Positions 1-10,187 of a stretch of DNA of 64,000 nucleotides are shown here, piece by piece. The translations under genes and the position numbers were made by a program. The notes beneath the pieces were generated by a model, which did not search any database, was not told the DNA's origin, and saw nothing but the letters and a program-made list of their open reading frames with translations. This DNA comes from an uncultured Pelagibacteraceae bacterium. GTDB lineage: Bacteria > Pseudomonadota > Alphaproteobacteria > Pelagibacterales > Pelagibacteraceae. Every line of letters starts with the position of its first letter. The stretch's first letter is position 1. The stretch covers positions 1-64,000 of the forward strand of contig CACAWF010000003.1 of the NCBI GenBank assembly GCA_902536085.1, read 5' to 3'.

Positions 1-67
1 ATGTTGAATTTTTAACCTAAAGACTTGGTTTTTAGGCTAAAATTAAATGAAATAGCCCTTTTTTTTA

Positions 68-73
68 TATAAT
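68..73 (+). promoter_or_regulatory. Candidate -10 element upstream of the DUF3576-leuS run
   Basis: A TATAAT hexamer lies in the 139-base leader before the first gene. No convincing -35 hexamer sits 16-18 bases upstream, so this may simply be AT-rich sequence. The same leader holds a weak stem (CCTAAA at 16-21 with TTTAGG at 31-36) and a 10-base direct repeat (30-39 and 116-125). Confidence 0.25.
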
Positions 74-139
74 GTGATATTTTTACAACACTTAAAATTC
101 TACAGAAATAAGGGATTTTAGGCTATATAACTAAATTTA

Positions 140-712
140 ATGCTTCAGAATAATAAAAATAAATATAAGTCGAAATTTTTTGGTTTTTTTGTGAAATTTC
201 TCTCAATTTTTGCTTTTTTTTTAATTGCTAGTTCATGTGGAGTACCAGAGTTTGCTAAACCTAAGAAGGTCAATAGAGACACTCCAGTCGGAGCAAAAGA
301 AAGAGCTAGAAAAAATGTTGAAGAAGGCAGAGGTGTAAGCCTTAAAGGTGCCTTTGGTGGTAGAGGGTCAACAAATTATGAATTCAGTACTTCAAATCCT
401 TTATGGAGAGCTTCATTGGAAATAATTGACTTTATGCCTCTAACTACAGTTGATTATTCTGGGGGTATAATAATTACTGATTGGTACAGCGACGCAGCTA
501 GTTCGAATGAGTCGATAAAAATTACAGTAAGATTTTTATCAAATGAAGTACAGTCAAATAGTATTAAAGTTATAGTTCATAATAAAAAATGTAAAACTAA
601 TGAAAATTGTGCAATTGATGAAATTGACTCTAATATTAAATTTGAGTTACAAAAATCTATATTAGCAAAAGCTGCACAATTTGAACGTGAGTCAAAAAAA
701 TCTAAAAAATAG
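140..712 (+). CDS. DUF3576-family lipoprotein
   Basis: A 190-residue exported protein. A basic N-terminus is followed by a hydrophobic segment (about residues 17-30) and a lipobox ending at Cys33 (A-S-S-C), so it is probably a lipoprotein of the periplasm or outer membrane. The body (TSNPLWRASLEIIDFMPL and the following GGIIITDWY) matches the alphaproteobacterial DUF3576 family, whose function is not established. It ends 13 bases before leuS and is followed by lptE, so it likely shares an operon with an outer-membrane assembly lipoprotein. An envelope role is inference from that context. The C-terminus is a short Lys/Ser-rich tail. Confidence 0.85.
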   Translation: MLQNNKNKYKSKFFGFFVKFLSIFAFFLIASSCGVPEFAKPKKVNRDTPVGAKERARKNVEEGRGVSLKGAFGGRGSTNYEFSTSNPLWRASLEIIDFMPLTTVDYSGGIIITDWYSDAASSNESIKITVRFLSNEVQSNSIKVIVHNKKCKTNENCAIDEIDSNIKFELQKSILAKAAQFERESKKSKK

Positions 713-725
713 TTATTGATACAAA

Positions 726-3248
726 ATGGAAAGATACAACTTTCTAAAAATTGAAAAAAAATGGCAAGAGAATAAATCTGCTATTAATGTAAGGAATAAT
801 AATTCAAAAAATAAATATTATTGCTTAGAAATGTTTCCTTATCCTTCAGGTAAAATCCATATGGGTCATGTTAGAAATTATACAATTGGCGACGTAGTGG
901 CGAGATATAAATATCTTAATGGATTTAATGTTTTACACCCTATGGGGTGGGATGCTTTCGGTCTACCTGCCGAAAATGCATCAAAGACTAATAATTTACA
1001 CCCAAAAAAGTGGACAAATGAAAACATAAAAACAATGAAAAAACAGCTTAAAATGCTAGGTTTATCGATTGACTGGGATCGTGAAATATCTACGTGCGAT
1101 AAAGATTATTACAAACATCAACAAGAGTTATTTATAGATTTTTATAATCAAGGTCTAGTTTCTAGAAAAGAAACATATGTAAACTGGGATCCAGTTGAAA
1201 ACTCAGTACTTGCTAATGAACAAGTTATTAATGGAAGAGGCTGGAGATCAAATGCATTAGTGGAAAGGAAAAAGTTATCTCAATGGTTTTTTAATATATC
1301 TAAATTCTCGAATGAACTACTCAAAGATTTAGAAACTCTAGATGGATGGCCAGACAAAGTAAAATTAATGCAAAAAAATTGGATAGGAAAATCTTTAGGA
1401 TGTGAGATAAATTTTGAAATAGATAAAAATGGAAAAAAAATTTGTGTGTTCACAACTCGTCCAGATACAATTTTTGGCGCAAGTTTCATAGCATTATCCC
1501 CAGATCACGATTTAAGTAAAAATTTTCTAAATGATAAAAAATTTTTAGCTTTTAAAGATGAGTGTAATAAAACAGGAACCACAGAAGAGGCCCTTGCAAA
1601 CGCAGACAAATTAGGTTTCGAAACACACTTATTTGTTAAACACCCCTTCATCAAAAATAAGAAATTACCAATATATTTTGCTAATTTTGTTCTGATGGAT
1701 TATGGAACAGGTGCAATATTTGGTTGCCCAGCTCACGACCAAAGAGATTTTGAATTTGCAAAAAAGTATAACTTAGAAATAATTAAAGTTGTAAACGATG
1801 GATCAAACGATAATGATCTCAAAGAGGCATTTTTAGGCGCAGGAAAAATAATCAATTCAGATTTCTTAAATAATCTTGATATTAATTCAGCAAAGAAAAA
1901 AATTATCAATGAAGTTGAGAGCAAAAAGTTAGGTAAAAGTAAAACTCTTTTTAGATTGAAAGATTGGGGTATTTCAAGACAAAGATATTGGGGCTGTCCT
2001 ATCCCAATGATACATTTGGATGATGGTTCAATTGTGCCAGTGGAAAAAGACGAATTGCCCGTTCAACTCCCAGAAAATGTTGATCTTAATATCACTGGAA
2101 ATCCTCTAGAAAAACATCCAACCTGGAAAAATACTACACAAAAGTCAACTGGCAAAGCGGCAATAAGAGAAACAGATACGTTAGATACTTTCGTAGACTC
2201 ATCTTGGTATTTTTTAAGATTTTGTTCCCCAAATAATAAGTCCGAACCATTTGACTTGAAAGAAGTAAAATACTGGATGCCGGTTGATCAATACATAGGA
2301 GGAATTGAGCATGCTATATTGCATCTATTGTATTCCAGATTTTTTACAAAAGGTATAAAAAAATGTAACAAACAGTTTACCCTATCTGAACCTTTTAAGA
2401 ATCTTTTCACTCAAGGAATGGTATGTCATGAATCATATAAAGATGGAAATGGGAATTGGTTATATCCCTCAGAAATAGAAAAAATTGATAATAAAACTAT
2501 TGTAAAGAAATCTGATAAAACTAAAGTTTTAGTAGGCCCTCCTGAGTCAATGTCAAAATCAAAAAAAAATACAATTGACCCTGAAGTCATGATTGATCAA
2601 TTTGGTGCAGATGCAGTCAGATGGTTTATACTGTCTGATAGCCCTCCAGAAAAAGATGTTCAGTGGACAGACGCTGGTGTGGTTTCTGCCAATAAATTTT
2701 TACAAAAAGTCTGGAATCTTAATCATTTGATATCAGCTAGAAAAGAAAAGGGTGTAGATGAAAGCACAGAAAAAAAATTTGAGTTAGAATTGAACAATTT
2801 TATCTTTCAAATCGACAATTCTATTAAAAGTTTTAAATTTAATGTATCGATAGCACATTTTTATGAATTGCATAAATTTTTTAAAGATAATTTAGAAATG
2901 CAAATTAGTAATAAATTACTTAACTTAAATTTAATTAAAATGATGAAACTTATGATGCCTTTTACGCCTCACTTAGCCCATGAATGTTTAGAGCTTTTAG
3001 GATGTAAAAAAGTCTATGAATGGCCAGAAATTGACAAAAATAAAATCTCTGACAAAATTAAAGTTGCAATACAAGTTAATGGAAAAACACGTGATATAAT
3101 TACAGTAAAAAAGAATTTAATCGAGAAAGAAATACGAAAAATAGTCTTGGACCAACCAAAGGTAAAAAAATATATTGAAGATAAAAAAATTATAAAAACT
3201 ATTTATGTTAAAAATAAAATTTTAAATTACATAATAGCGGGCAAATAA
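726..3248 (+). CDS. leuS: Leucyl-tRNA synthetase
   Basis: Charges tRNA-Leu with leucine in the cytoplasm; class I aminoacyl-tRNA synthetase. The HIGH-type signature reads HMGH at residues 45-48 inside [14 protein letters not shown]. The KMSKS-type loop reads MSKS near residues 609-612. Between them lie the CP1 editing region ([12 protein letters not shown]) and the zinc-less WGCPIPMIH segment; the C-terminal anticodon-binding and LeuS-specific domains follow. At 840 residues it is a normal bacterial length. Its stop overlaps the start of lptE by one base (TAATG), indicating translational coupling in the DUF3576-leuS-lptE-holA run. Confidence 0.98.
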   Translation: MERYNFLKIEKKWQENKSAINVRNNNSKNKYYCLEMFPYPSGKIHMGHVRNYTIGDVVARYKYLNGFNVLHPMGWDAFGLPAENASKTNNLHPKKWTNENIKTMKKQLKMLGLSIDWDREISTCDKDYYKHQQELFIDFYNQGLVSRKETYVNWDPVENSVLANEQVINGRGWRSNALVERKKLSQWFFNISKFSNELLKDLETLDGWPDKVKLMQKNWIGKSLGCEINFEIDKNGKKICVFTTRPDTIFGASFIALSPDHDLSKNFLNDKKFLAFKDECNKTGTTEEALANADKLGFETHLFVKHPFIKNKKLPIYFANFVLMDYGTGAIFGCPAHDQRDFEFAKKYNLEIIKVVNDGSNDNDLKEAFLGAGKIINSDFLNNLDINSAKKKIINEVESKKLGKSKTLFRLKDWGISRQRYWGCPIPMIHLDDGSIVPVEKDELPVQLPENVDLNITGNPLEKHPTWKNTTQKSTGKAAIRETDTLDTFVDSSWYFLRFCSPNNKSEPFDLKEVKYWMPVDQYIGGIEHAILHLLYSRFFTKGIKKCNKQFTLSEPFKNLFTQGMVCHESYKDGNGNWLYPSEIEKIDNKTIVKKSDKTKVLVGPPESMSKSKKNTIDPEVMIDQFGADAVRWFILSDSPPEKDVQWTDAGVVSANKFLQKVWNLNHLISARKEKGVDESTEKKFELELNNFIFQIDNSIKSFKFNVSIAHFYELHKFFKDNLEMQISNKLLNLNLIKMMKLMMPFTPHLAHECLELLGCKKVYEWPEIDKNKISDKIKVAIQVNGKTRDIITVKKNLIEKEIRKIVLDQPKVKKYIEDKKIIKTIYVKNKILNYIIAGK

Positions 3249-3709
3249 TGAGAATAATAATAGCACTTTTCATCGTTTTGATTACATCTGGCTGCGGATT
3301 TAAAGTAGTAAACATAGCTGATTTAAATAATTTTAATATAGCAGAAATAACTACGGATGGAGACAAAAGGATAAATTATAAAATTAAAAACAGACTTTTA
3401 TTTAACTCAAATAATAATGAAGAAAATCAGATAGTTGTAAACCTTTTCACTAAAAAAAATAAAGCTATAAAAGAAAAAAATATAAAAAATGAAATTACTA
3501 AATATCGATTATCTCTACTTGTAGATGTAAAATTTAATTCAATAAATAAAACTAACGAAGGTCAATTTTCTGTAAATAAAGGGGGGGACTATAATGTTGC
3601 AAGTCAATACTCTCAAACATTAAACAATGAAAAAAAACTTATAGATTTGCTTGCAAATGAGCTAGCTGATGAGATTTTAGAAAGGTTGAGATTGGTAAAT
3701 GATTTATAA
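3248..3709 (+). CDS. lptE: LPS-assembly lipoprotein LptE
   Basis: Predicted outer-membrane lipoprotein that plugs the LptD barrel and helps insert lipopolysaccharide. A short signal peptide ends in a lipobox with Cys16 (T-S-G-C), followed by GFKVVNI, typical of LptE. It is 153 residues long, small and divergent. The position between leuS and holA is the conserved location of lptE in many proteobacteria, which supports the call as much as the sequence does. The gene contains a seven-G run at 3581-3587, read in frame here. Its end overlaps the holA start by 11 bases. Confidence 0.85.
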   Translation: MRIIIALFIVLITSGCGFKVVNIADLNNFNIAEITTDGDKRINYKIKNRLLFNSNNNEENQIVVNLFTKKNKAIKEKNIKNEITKYRLSLLVDVKFNSINKTNEGQFSVNKGGDYNVASQYSQTLNNEKKLIDLLANELADEILERLRLVNDL

Positions 3710-4685
3710 AAGCTATGAAATAGAGAAAAATTTGGAAAACGTAAATAGTAAAATGCTTTTATTCTACGGTGAAAATTTAGGTCTAAAAAATGATTTTAAA
3801 AAAAACATTAAAAATATTTATAGTAAATCTGAAATTATATTTTTTAATCAAGAAGAAATAATCAAAAATGAAAACTTATTATTTAACGAAATTAGAAACG
3901 ATTCATTGTTTCAAGAGAAAAAAATTTTTTTTATTGAACAAGCAGGTGAAAAAATTTTAAAAATTTTGGAAGAAATAGATCCATTTATCGAGAATAACAA
4001 AATTTATTTATTTGCTGATGTACTGGACAGAAAATCAAAATTGAGAAACTATTTTGAAAAGTCGAAAAAAAATGCAGCAATAGCGTGCTATCAGGACAAT
4101 GAAATAACTTTGAAAAAAATTATAAATTCGGAGTTAAAAGGGTTTGATGGATTAACACCATTTAATATTAATCTAATACTAGACAACATCAGTATGAATA
4201 GAGCCAGATTACATAATGAAATTGATAAAATAAAAATTTTTTTTGATAAAAAAAAAATTGAAAAAGAGGAGCTTGAGAAATTGCTCAACATTAAAGTTAA
4301 CGATAGTTTCAATGCTCTTAGTGATCAAGCTTTAATAGGTAATAAAAAAAATACAAATAAACTCCTAAGTGACACTGTTATTGATACAGAGAAAGTCAAC
4401 TTATATCTTAATATTATAAATCAGAGGCTAGATAAACTTTATGATGTAAATAAGGATGGAAAAGAAAATTTGGAAAAATCGATTAACGATATTAAACCTC
4501 CTATATTCTGGAAGGATAAGCCTAACTTTATTCTTCAAGCAAAGAAGTGGCAACTAAAAAAAATTCTTAAGCTCAGAGATAAAACTTACAAATTAGAAAC
4601 CGAACTAAAATCTAATTCTCAAACAAATAAAAATATTTTGTTAAAGAAATTAATGGTTGATATTTGCGAAATGGCTAATTCTTAG
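3699..4685 (+). CDS. holA: DNA polymerase III delta subunit
   Basis: Clamp-loader subunit that opens the beta sliding clamp. The 328-residue protein has the HolA layout: an N-terminal segment with LLFYGENLGLKNDF, a middle region around FADVLDRKSKLRNYFEK, and a helical C-terminal domain with QAKKWQLKKILKLRDKTYKLETELK. The Walker-type lysines are degenerate, as expected for delta, which does not hydrolyse ATP. It overlaps lptE upstream, and its 3' end overlaps the converging parB by 11 bases. Confidence 0.93.
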   Translation: MIYKSYEIEKNLENVNSKMLLFYGENLGLKNDFKKNIKNIYSKSEIIFFNQEEIIKNENLLFNEIRNDSLFQEKKIFFIEQAGEKILKILEEIDPFIENNKIYLFADVLDRKSKLRNYFEKSKKNAAIACYQDNEITLKKIINSELKGFDGLTPFNINLILDNISMNRARLHNEIDKIKIFFDKKKIEKEELEKLLNIKVNDSFNALSDQALIGNKKNTNKLLSDTVIDTEKVNLYLNIINQRLDKLYDVNKDGKENLEKSINDIKPPIFWKDKPNFILQAKKWQLKKILKLRDKTYKLETELKSNSQTNKNILLKKLMVDICEMANS

Positions 4686-5535
4686 TTAAAAGATCTGAGA
4701 TCAATTCAAATTGCTCTAAGTCTTTATATTGAATTGTAATTTTTCCAGAATTATTTTTTTTATTAATTATATTAACTTTCAAACCTAGTATCTTTTCAAT
4801 ACGTTCTTGGGTCTTTAATATATTTGTGTCAATTTTTTTATCTTTAGTGTTAATTTTTTTGTTTCTTGTCAAATACTCAACTTTTCTAGCACTATAATTT
4901 TTTGATACTATTTCTTCGGCAATAGAAGAAGCGTTAGAGATTCCAATAAGAGGTCTTGCTTGTCCAGAGGTTAGCGTACCTTCTTCTAGCATTGAAATTA
5001 CATCACTAGGTAAAGTTAATAATCTTAAAGTATTGCTTATGTGACTTCTGCTTTTTGACATTAATTTAGATATACTTTCATGATCATATTTAAATTCTTC
5101 ATTTAATCTTTTGTATCCTCTAGCCTCTTCAATAGGATTAAGATCATCTCTTTGAATGTTTTCTACTATTGCAACTTCCAGAGATTCAACATCGCTTAAA
5201 TCAAGTATCGTAACAGGTATGTCATGAAGACCGGCTCTTAGAGCGGCTAACCATCTTCTTTCGCCAGCAATAATCTCGTATTTTCCTGACTCAGATTTGC
5301 TCGGCCTAACGGCTATAGGTTGAATTATCCCGTTTTTCCTAATTGAATTTGCTAATTCCTCGAGTTTTACCTCACTAAAATTTTGTCTTGGTTGATAAGG
5401 GTTTCTGCTCAAATCACCTATAGAAATTTTATTCGATTTCGATAGATTATCATTATTAAGATTTTTATTTGGTTTATTGTCTCCAAATAAAGCTGACAAA
5501 CCCCTTCCTAGACCCCTTTTTTTTCCCGAGTTCAT
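4675..5535 (-). CDS. parB: Chromosome partitioning protein ParB
   Basis: CTP-dependent DNA clamp that loads at parS and spreads, working with ParA in origin segregation. The N-terminus carries the ParA-interacting GLGRGLSALFGD segment. It is followed by the ParB/Srx domain (NPYQPR, then GERRWLAALRAG around residue 95) and the helix-turn-helix region with SRSHISNTLRLLTLP. At 286 residues it is of normal length. It lies immediately downstream of parA (ATG overlap of 4 bases), and two parS-like sites lie 1 kb away in rsmG. Confidence 0.97.
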   Translation of the reverse strand: MNSGKKRGLGRGLSALFGDNKPNKNLNNDNLSKSNKISIGDLSRNPYQPRQNFSEVKLEELANSIRKNGIIQPIAVRPSKSESGKYEIIAGERRWLAALRAGLHDIPVTILDLSDVESLEVAIVENIQRDDLNPIEEARGYKRLNEEFKYDHESISKLMSKSRSHISNTLRLLTLPSDVISMLEEGTLTSGQARPLIGISNASSIAEEIVSKNYSARKVEYLTRNKKINTKDKKIDTNILKTQERIEKILGLKVNIINKKNNSGKITIQYKDLEQFELISDLLTKN

Positions 5536-6329
5536 GCTGCACTTTCTATTGAATTATTTTTCATAAATTCTTCAGCGAGTTTAAAATAAGACTTGCTGCC
5601 AACACAATTTTTATCATAAATAACACATGGCATTCCATGCGATGGCGCTTCTGATAAACGAACATTTCTTTGAATTACAGTTTGATAGACTTTTTCCTTA
5701 AAGAAATTTCTTGCTTCTTTATCAACTTCCGATGATAACTTATTTCTTTTATCAAACATCGTTAATAAAATTCCTCTAATTTTTAATTTCGTATTTAAAT
5801 TTTCTTTAATCCGGTCTATAGTTTTAACAAGTTGAGTAATACCTTCTAAAGCAAAGAATTCAGTTTGAAGTGGCACTAGGAGTTCATCAGAGGCAACCAA
5901 AGCCATTATAGTTAAAAGACTTAGGGAAGGCGGACAATCGATAAAGATATTATCGTACTTTTCAAGAACCCCATTCTTCTCTGCATTAAGAATTTGTTTT
6001 AATACAAATGCTCGATTTGAGTCATTGGCAGTTTCAACTTCAAGTCCAGATAAATTTACATGAGACCCTACTAAATCTAAATTTTTAATTTCAGTTTTTT
6101 GTATTACATCATTGACACTAATTTTTTTTATTAAAAGATTATAAATATTTTTATTTTCGTCACTGTTATCTTTACCTAGCCCTGTTGTTGCGTTTCCTTG
6201 TGGATCCAAATCTATAACTAAGTTTTTTTGACCCAAAATGGACAGCGAGGCTGCTAAATTTATAACTGTAGTTGTCTTACCTACGCCACCTTTCTGGTTT
6301 ATAACTGCTAATGTTGTTGGTTTTCCCAT
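5532..6329 (-). CDS. parA: Chromosome partitioning ATPase ParA
   Basis: ParA/Soj-type ATPase that pulls ParB-parS complexes apart. The deviant Walker A motif KGGVGKTT begins at residue 13, with the signature lysine. Walker B (IFIDCPPSLSLL) and the DPQGNATTGLG segment are also present. The 265-residue length is typical of chromosomal ParA without an N-terminal HTH. It sits three bases after rsmG and overlaps parB, giving an mnmG-rsmG-parA-parB operon on the minus strand, an arrangement commonly found close to the replication origin. Confidence 0.98.
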   Translation of the reverse strand: MGKPTTLAVINQKGGVGKTTTVINLAASLSILGQKNLVIDLDPQGNATTGLGKDNSDENKNIYNLLIKKISVNDVIQKTEIKNLDLVGSHVNLSGLEVETANDSNRAFVLKQILNAEKNGVLEKYDNIFIDCPPSLSLLTIMALVASDELLVPLQTEFFALEGITQLVKTIDRIKENLNTKLKIRGILLTMFDKRNKLSSEVDKEARNFFKEKVYQTVIQRNVRLSEAPSHGMPCVIYDKNCVGSKSYFKLAEEFMKNNSIESAA

Positions 6330-6332
6330 GTC

Positions 6333-6944
6333 TTAATCAATATCCATCAAAATTATTTTTGAATTAATATTAGTAATACTCTTCTCTAATTTATAAGGAT
6401 ATTTTTTGCTTTTAAAAGATTTATTTATCTCTTCCTGAGCATTTTGACCTTTTAAAATGATTAGTTTATGCGGTTTTTTAGCGATTTCACGTGAAACTTG
6501 TATTAAGTTATCTAATTTTTTAAATGCCCTACAAACTATAATATCAGAATCTAACTTTTCGTCTCGCACATCACCAAGAACCTCTGCTTTTAATCTCAAA
6601 TCCTTAATTACTCTAATTAGAAATTTTCTCTTTACCATTGATTTTTCGTACAATTTCACGTGAAAAGCCTTATTTTTATTAAACATTTCAATTACTAAGC
6701 CTGGAAATCCTGCGCCTGTACCAAGATCAGCTAAAGAACTAGAACTAAAATTAATGAACTTGACTAATTGAGCTGAGTCAAGAATATGTCTCTCCCAAAT
6801 TTGATTTTCAGTGCTTTTAGCTATTAAATTATATCTTTTGTTTTCTCTTAAGACAAAATTTGTGAATTTTTTTAATTTTTCAATAGATTGATCTGTAAAG
6901 TTAAGGTCATTTTTAAGGATATTTATAACTTCTAACTGCTGCAT
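6333..6944 (-). CDS. rsmG: 16S rRNA (guanine-N7) methyltransferase RsmG
   Basis: Methylates G527 (E. coli numbering) of 16S rRNA using S-adenosylmethionine. The SAM-binding motif LADLGTGAGFPG occupies residues 71-82, and the 203-residue length fits RsmG/GidB. The stop codon abuts parA and the start abuts mnmG, so all are co-transcribed. The gene doubles as the carrier of two exact TTTCACGTGAAA palindromes (6485-6496 and 6654-6665), read in different frames, which resemble ParB-binding parS sites. Confidence 0.97.
   Translation of the reverse strand: MQQLEVINILKNDLNFTDQSIEKLKKFTNFVLRENKRYNLIAKSTENQIWERHILDSAQLVKFINFSSSSLADLGTGAGFPGLVIEMFNKNKAFHVKLYEKSMVKRKFLIRVIKDLRLKAEVLGDVRDEKLDSDIIVCRAFKKLDNLIQVSREIAKKPHKLIILKGQNAQEEINKSFKSKKYPYKLEKSITNINSKIILMDID
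6483..6498. promoter_or_regulatory. parS-like ParB binding site 1
   Basis: The palindromic core TTTCACGTGAAAC matches the inner 13 bases of the widely conserved parS consensus TGTTTCACGTGAAACA; three outer bases differ (13 of 16). It lies inside rsmG, about 1 kb from parB. On the coding strand the core is read as V-S-R-E, a different frame from site 2, so coding similarity does not explain the shared sequence. Confidence 0.8.
6652..6667. promoter_or_regulatory. parS-like ParB binding site 2
   Basis: A second exact 12-base palindrome TTTCACGTGAAA lies 169 bases from site 1, also inside rsmG (12 of 16 consensus bases). Here it is read as F-H-V-K. Clusters of two or more parS sites near parAB and the origin are usual in bacteria, so this supports a functional centromere-like locus. 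Confidence 0.75.
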
Positions 6945-8812
6945 TAAGCAGTAGCTTTATATCTGAGTTTTTTTATGTGTGAAAGAAGAATAATTATAGC
7001 TGCTGGCGTTACACCATCTATACGGATAGCTTGGCCTAGTGTTTTAGGCTTAACTTGAAGCAGTTTACTCTTGATCTCGTTAGATAGACCGCTAAGTTTT
7101 TCATAATTTATACTCTCAGGGATAATAACGGACTCATCTTTCTTAAAAGATTCTATATCTCTTTCTTGTCTATCTAAGTAACCCATATAATGAGCATCTG
7201 TTACAACTTGGTTTTCTATAGACCTTGAAAAGCTAGGAATATCAGGAAATACTTGCCTTATTTTTGCCATATTTACTTTTCGCTGACCCATAATTTCTAA
7301 ACAAGATCTTTTGACTCCATCCATGGCAATCTTGATATCAAATTTCTTAGCCTGGTTAGGAGTTAAATAATTATTTTTTAAAATTTTATTGAGGGCGAAA
7401 ATATTTTTTTTCTTTTCGCTAAATATTTTTTTTCTCTCAGAATTAACTAAATTTAAATGGATTCCAAAATCTGTTAGTCTTTGATCGGCATTATCAGCTC
7501 TTAAAGTTAATCTATATTCTGCTCTTGATGTAAACATTCTATAAGGTTCTGAAACTCCTTTAGTTATAAGGTCATCGATCATAACACCAATATAAGAAGT
7601 TGATCGATCTAAAATAAACTCTTCTTGATTTCGAATTTTTAATGCCGCATTGATCCCTGCTATCAAACCTTGAGCTGCTGCTTCTTCATATCCAGTAGTT
7701 CCATTAATTTGTCCGGCAAGAAATAAAGAATTAATTTTTTTGGTTTCTAAGGTTGCTTTTAACTCCCTTGGATCCACATAATCGTACTCAATTGCATAAC
7801 CCGCCCTTTTCATCTTAACATGCTCTAAACCCTTGATTTTAGCCAATATTTTGAGCTGTATTTCTTCTGGAAGAGATGTTGATATGCCATTTGGGTAAAT
7901 AGTATTGTCCTTTAATCCTTCTGGTTCTAGAAAAATTTGATGTTTTTCTTTTTCCTTAAATTTAACAATTTTATCTTCTATAGATGGACAATACCTAGGC
8001 CCTACTCCTTTTATGTTTCCTGAATACATTGCACTTCTTGAAATATTTTCACTAATTATTTTATGAACATCATTATTTGTATAAGTCATGCCACATTTAA
8101 TCTGCTTATTGTTGATCTTACTCGTCAAGAAAGAGAAATAATAATGATCATCATCAGCAGGCTGCATTTCTAGGTCGTCATAATTAATTGTATCACCATC
8201 TAGTCTTGGAGGTGTTCCGGTTTTTAATCTTCCAATTTGCATTTTAAATTTTGCTAGTTGTTCACTCAAACCGGTAGATGGTTTTTCATCATACCTACCA
8301 GCTGGTATCTGTGTTTCACCTATGTGTATTAAACCGTTTAAGAAAGTTCCCGTCGTAAGTATTAGTTCTTTAGTTCTTATTTCTTTACCGCTATGACAAA
8401 CGAACCCTGTAACTTTGTTGTTATCGAACAAGAATTTTACTACTGGGTCAGCTACGACCTCTAAATTTTTATAATTTAATAAAATCTTATGCATATGCTC
8501 TTTGTAAAGAGCTCTGTCTGATTGAGTCCTTGGTCCTTGCACTGCTGGACCACGACTTCTATTTAACAATCTAAATTGTATACCTGATTTATCAGCTACA
8601 ACACCCATCACACCGTCTAAAGCATCGATTTCTCTCACTAGATGCCCTTTTCCAAGTCCACCGATAGCAGGATTGCATGACATTTCACCAATAGTCTCTA
8701 TTTTATGAGTAAAAAGAGCAGTATTTACGCCCATTCTAGCAGAAGCTGCAGCTGCCTCACATCCGGCATGTCCTCCACCTATTACTACTACATCATAGTT
8801 TTGTTTTGTCAT
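6944..8812 (-). CDS. mnmG: tRNA U34 carboxymethylaminomethyl modification enzyme MnmG
   Basis: FAD-dependent partner of MnmE that installs cmnm5 at the wobble uridine of several tRNAs. The FAD dinucleotide-binding motif GGGHAG is at residues 12-17. The conserved GidA segments [33 protein letters not shown] and [14 protein letters not shown] are all present. The 622-residue length is standard. The stop codon overlaps the rsmG start by one base, and mnmE lies just upstream (42-base gap), so the two enzymes of the heterotetramer are encoded together. Confidence 0.98.
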   Translation of the reverse strand: MTKQNYDVVVIGGGHAGCEAAAASARMGVNTALFTHKIETIGEMSCNPAIGGLGKGHLVREIDALDGVMGVVADKSGIQFRLLNRSRGPAVQGPRTQSDRALYKEHMHKILLNYKNLEVVADPVVKFLFDNNKVTGFVCHSGKEIRTKELILTTGTFLNGLIHIGETQIPAGRYDEKPSTGLSEQLAKFKMQIGRLKTGTPPRLDGDTINYDDLEMQPADDDHYYFSFLTSKINNKQIKCGMTYTNNDVHKIISENISRSAMYSGNIKGVGPRYCPSIEDKIVKFKEKEKHQIFLEPEGLKDNTIYPNGISTSLPEEIQLKILAKIKGLEHVKMKRAGYAIEYDYVDPRELKATLETKKINSLFLAGQINGTTGYEEAAAQGLIAGINAALKIRNQEEFILDRSTSYIGVMIDDLITKGVSEPYRMFTSRAEYRLTLRADNADQRLTDFGIHLNLVNSERKKIFSEKKKNIFALNKILKNNYLTPNQAKKFDIKIAMDGVKRSCLEIMGQRKVNMAKIRQVFPDIPSFSRSIENQVVTDAHYMGYLDRQERDIESFKKDESVIIPESINYEKLSGLSNEIKSKLLQVKPKTLGQAIRIDGVTPAAIIILLSHIKKLRYKATA

Positions 8813-8854
8813 TCTGTGAATGTAATCGTATAGATTAAGAATACAAGAAGTATT

Positions 8855-10183
8855 TTATTTACCAATACAGAAGTCTTTGAATATAGAACCAAGTATTTCT
8901 TCCACATCTACCTTGCCGACGATACTACCAAGATGTCGTGTGGCCATTCTTAGGTCTTCAGCCGCTAATTCGAGGTCTTTATTTTGATCCTTTTTTAGAA
9001 ACTTGTCAATTTCTTTTAAGCAATCATTTAGCTTAACTCTGTGCCTTTCTCTAGTAATTAAAGCGCTATTATTAGATGTAAATTTTTTGCTTAACTTAAC
9101 TTTAATCAAATTAATTAATTTATCGATATTTTTATTATTTTTTACTGAGGCTAAAACAGTGTCAACGCTAAATTTATGATTTGGTTTATCTGAAACATCT
9201 GATTTATTTAAAAAAATTATAGAATCTCTATTAATCATATTCTGTATTTCTTTGTTAATTTTTTTGGATGAATTATCAATAACTATTATATTTAAATCTG
9301 CTTCTTTTGATTTTCCAAGGGCTAATGAAATTCCTTTTTTCTCTACTTCATTTTTTGTATCTCTAATACCAGCAGTGTCAGCTAGAAGAACAGGATATCC
9401 ATCTAAATTTAAATAGGTTTCTACAACATCTCTAGTCGTGCCAGCTTCGTCTGAAACAATTGCTACCTCTCTTTTAGAAAGTAGATTTAATAATGATGAT
9501 TTTCCAGCATTTACTTCTCCTATAATTGAAACCCTAAAACCGTCTCTAATTTTTTCTCCAACTTTATTATCCTCAATAATTTTAGTAATTTCTGAATGAA
9601 TTTCTTTTATTGATTTGTGGGCATCTTTAAGTACTTTTTCTGGTAAATCCTCTTCTGAAAAATCAATTTTTGCTTCTATAAAAGCAAGAGATTTTATTAT
9701 TTTTTCCCTCAAGTCATTATAATAATTTGATGCGTTTCCCTGAACTAATTTTACTGCTTGTTGTCTTTGCAGTTCTGTCTCGGAATGAATAAGATCTCCT
9801 ATACTTTCAGCTTTTAACAAATCAATTTTATCATTTTGAAAAGCAATTTTAGTGAACTCACCAGGTTCGGCTAGTCTGCAGTTTTTTTGCTTTGACAAAA
9901 CTCTTAATAGAGCGTTTATTACCGCATTACTTCCATGAATCTGTAATTCTGCTAAGTCTTCACCGGTATAGCTATTTGGTCCGGGAAACCACAATAATAG
10001 AGCCTCCGGATCTATTACATTACCGTTGTTCGGGTCATAGAACTTACAATAATTAATTTCGTTCGACTTTATATCATTAGACTTAGTCAAATATTGACAA
10101 ATCTTAAGTGTTTCACTGCCTGATATTCTAACAATAGCTATTCCAGAAGGTCCTCTACCCGAAGATAAAGCATAAATGTTCAT
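8855..10183 (-). CDS. mnmE: tRNA modification GTPase MnmE
   Basis: GTPase partner of MnmG in wobble-uridine modification. The N-terminal tetrahydrofolate-binding domain begins with ALSSGRGPSGIAIVRISG. The inserted G domain shows GEVNAGKSSLLN (about residue 220), DEAGTTRD, DTAGIRDT and NKSD. The protein ends in the diagnostic FCIGK tail with the catalytic-region cysteine. At 442 residues it is full length. It starts 4 bases after the end of the Ubi-type hydroxylase gene on the same strand. Confidence 0.98.
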   Translation of the reverse strand: MNIYALSSGRGPSGIAIVRISGSETLKICQYLTKSNDIKSNEINYCKFYDPNNGNVIDPEALLLWFPGPNSYTGEDLAELQIHGSNAVINALLRVLSKQKNCRLAEPGEFTKIAFQNDKIDLLKAESIGDLIHSETELQRQQAVKLVQGNASNYYNDLREKIIKSLAFIEAKIDFSEEDLPEKVLKDAHKSIKEIHSEITKIIEDNKVGEKIRDGFRVSIIGEVNAGKSSLLNLLSKREVAIVSDEAGTTRDVVETYLNLDGYPVLLADTAGIRDTKNEVEKKGISLALGKSKEADLNIIVIDNSSKKINKEIQNMINRDSIIFLNKSDVSDKPNHKFSVDTVLASVKNNKNIDKLINLIKVKLSKKFTSNNSALITRERHRVKLNDCLKEIDKFLKKDQNKDLELAAEDLRMATRHLGSIVGKVDVEEILGSIFKDFCIGK

Positions 10184-10187
10184 TGAA

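Noticed and set aside
16..36. Terminator-like stem at the window start
   Set aside because: The 6-base AT-rich stem with a 9-base loop lacks a following T tract.
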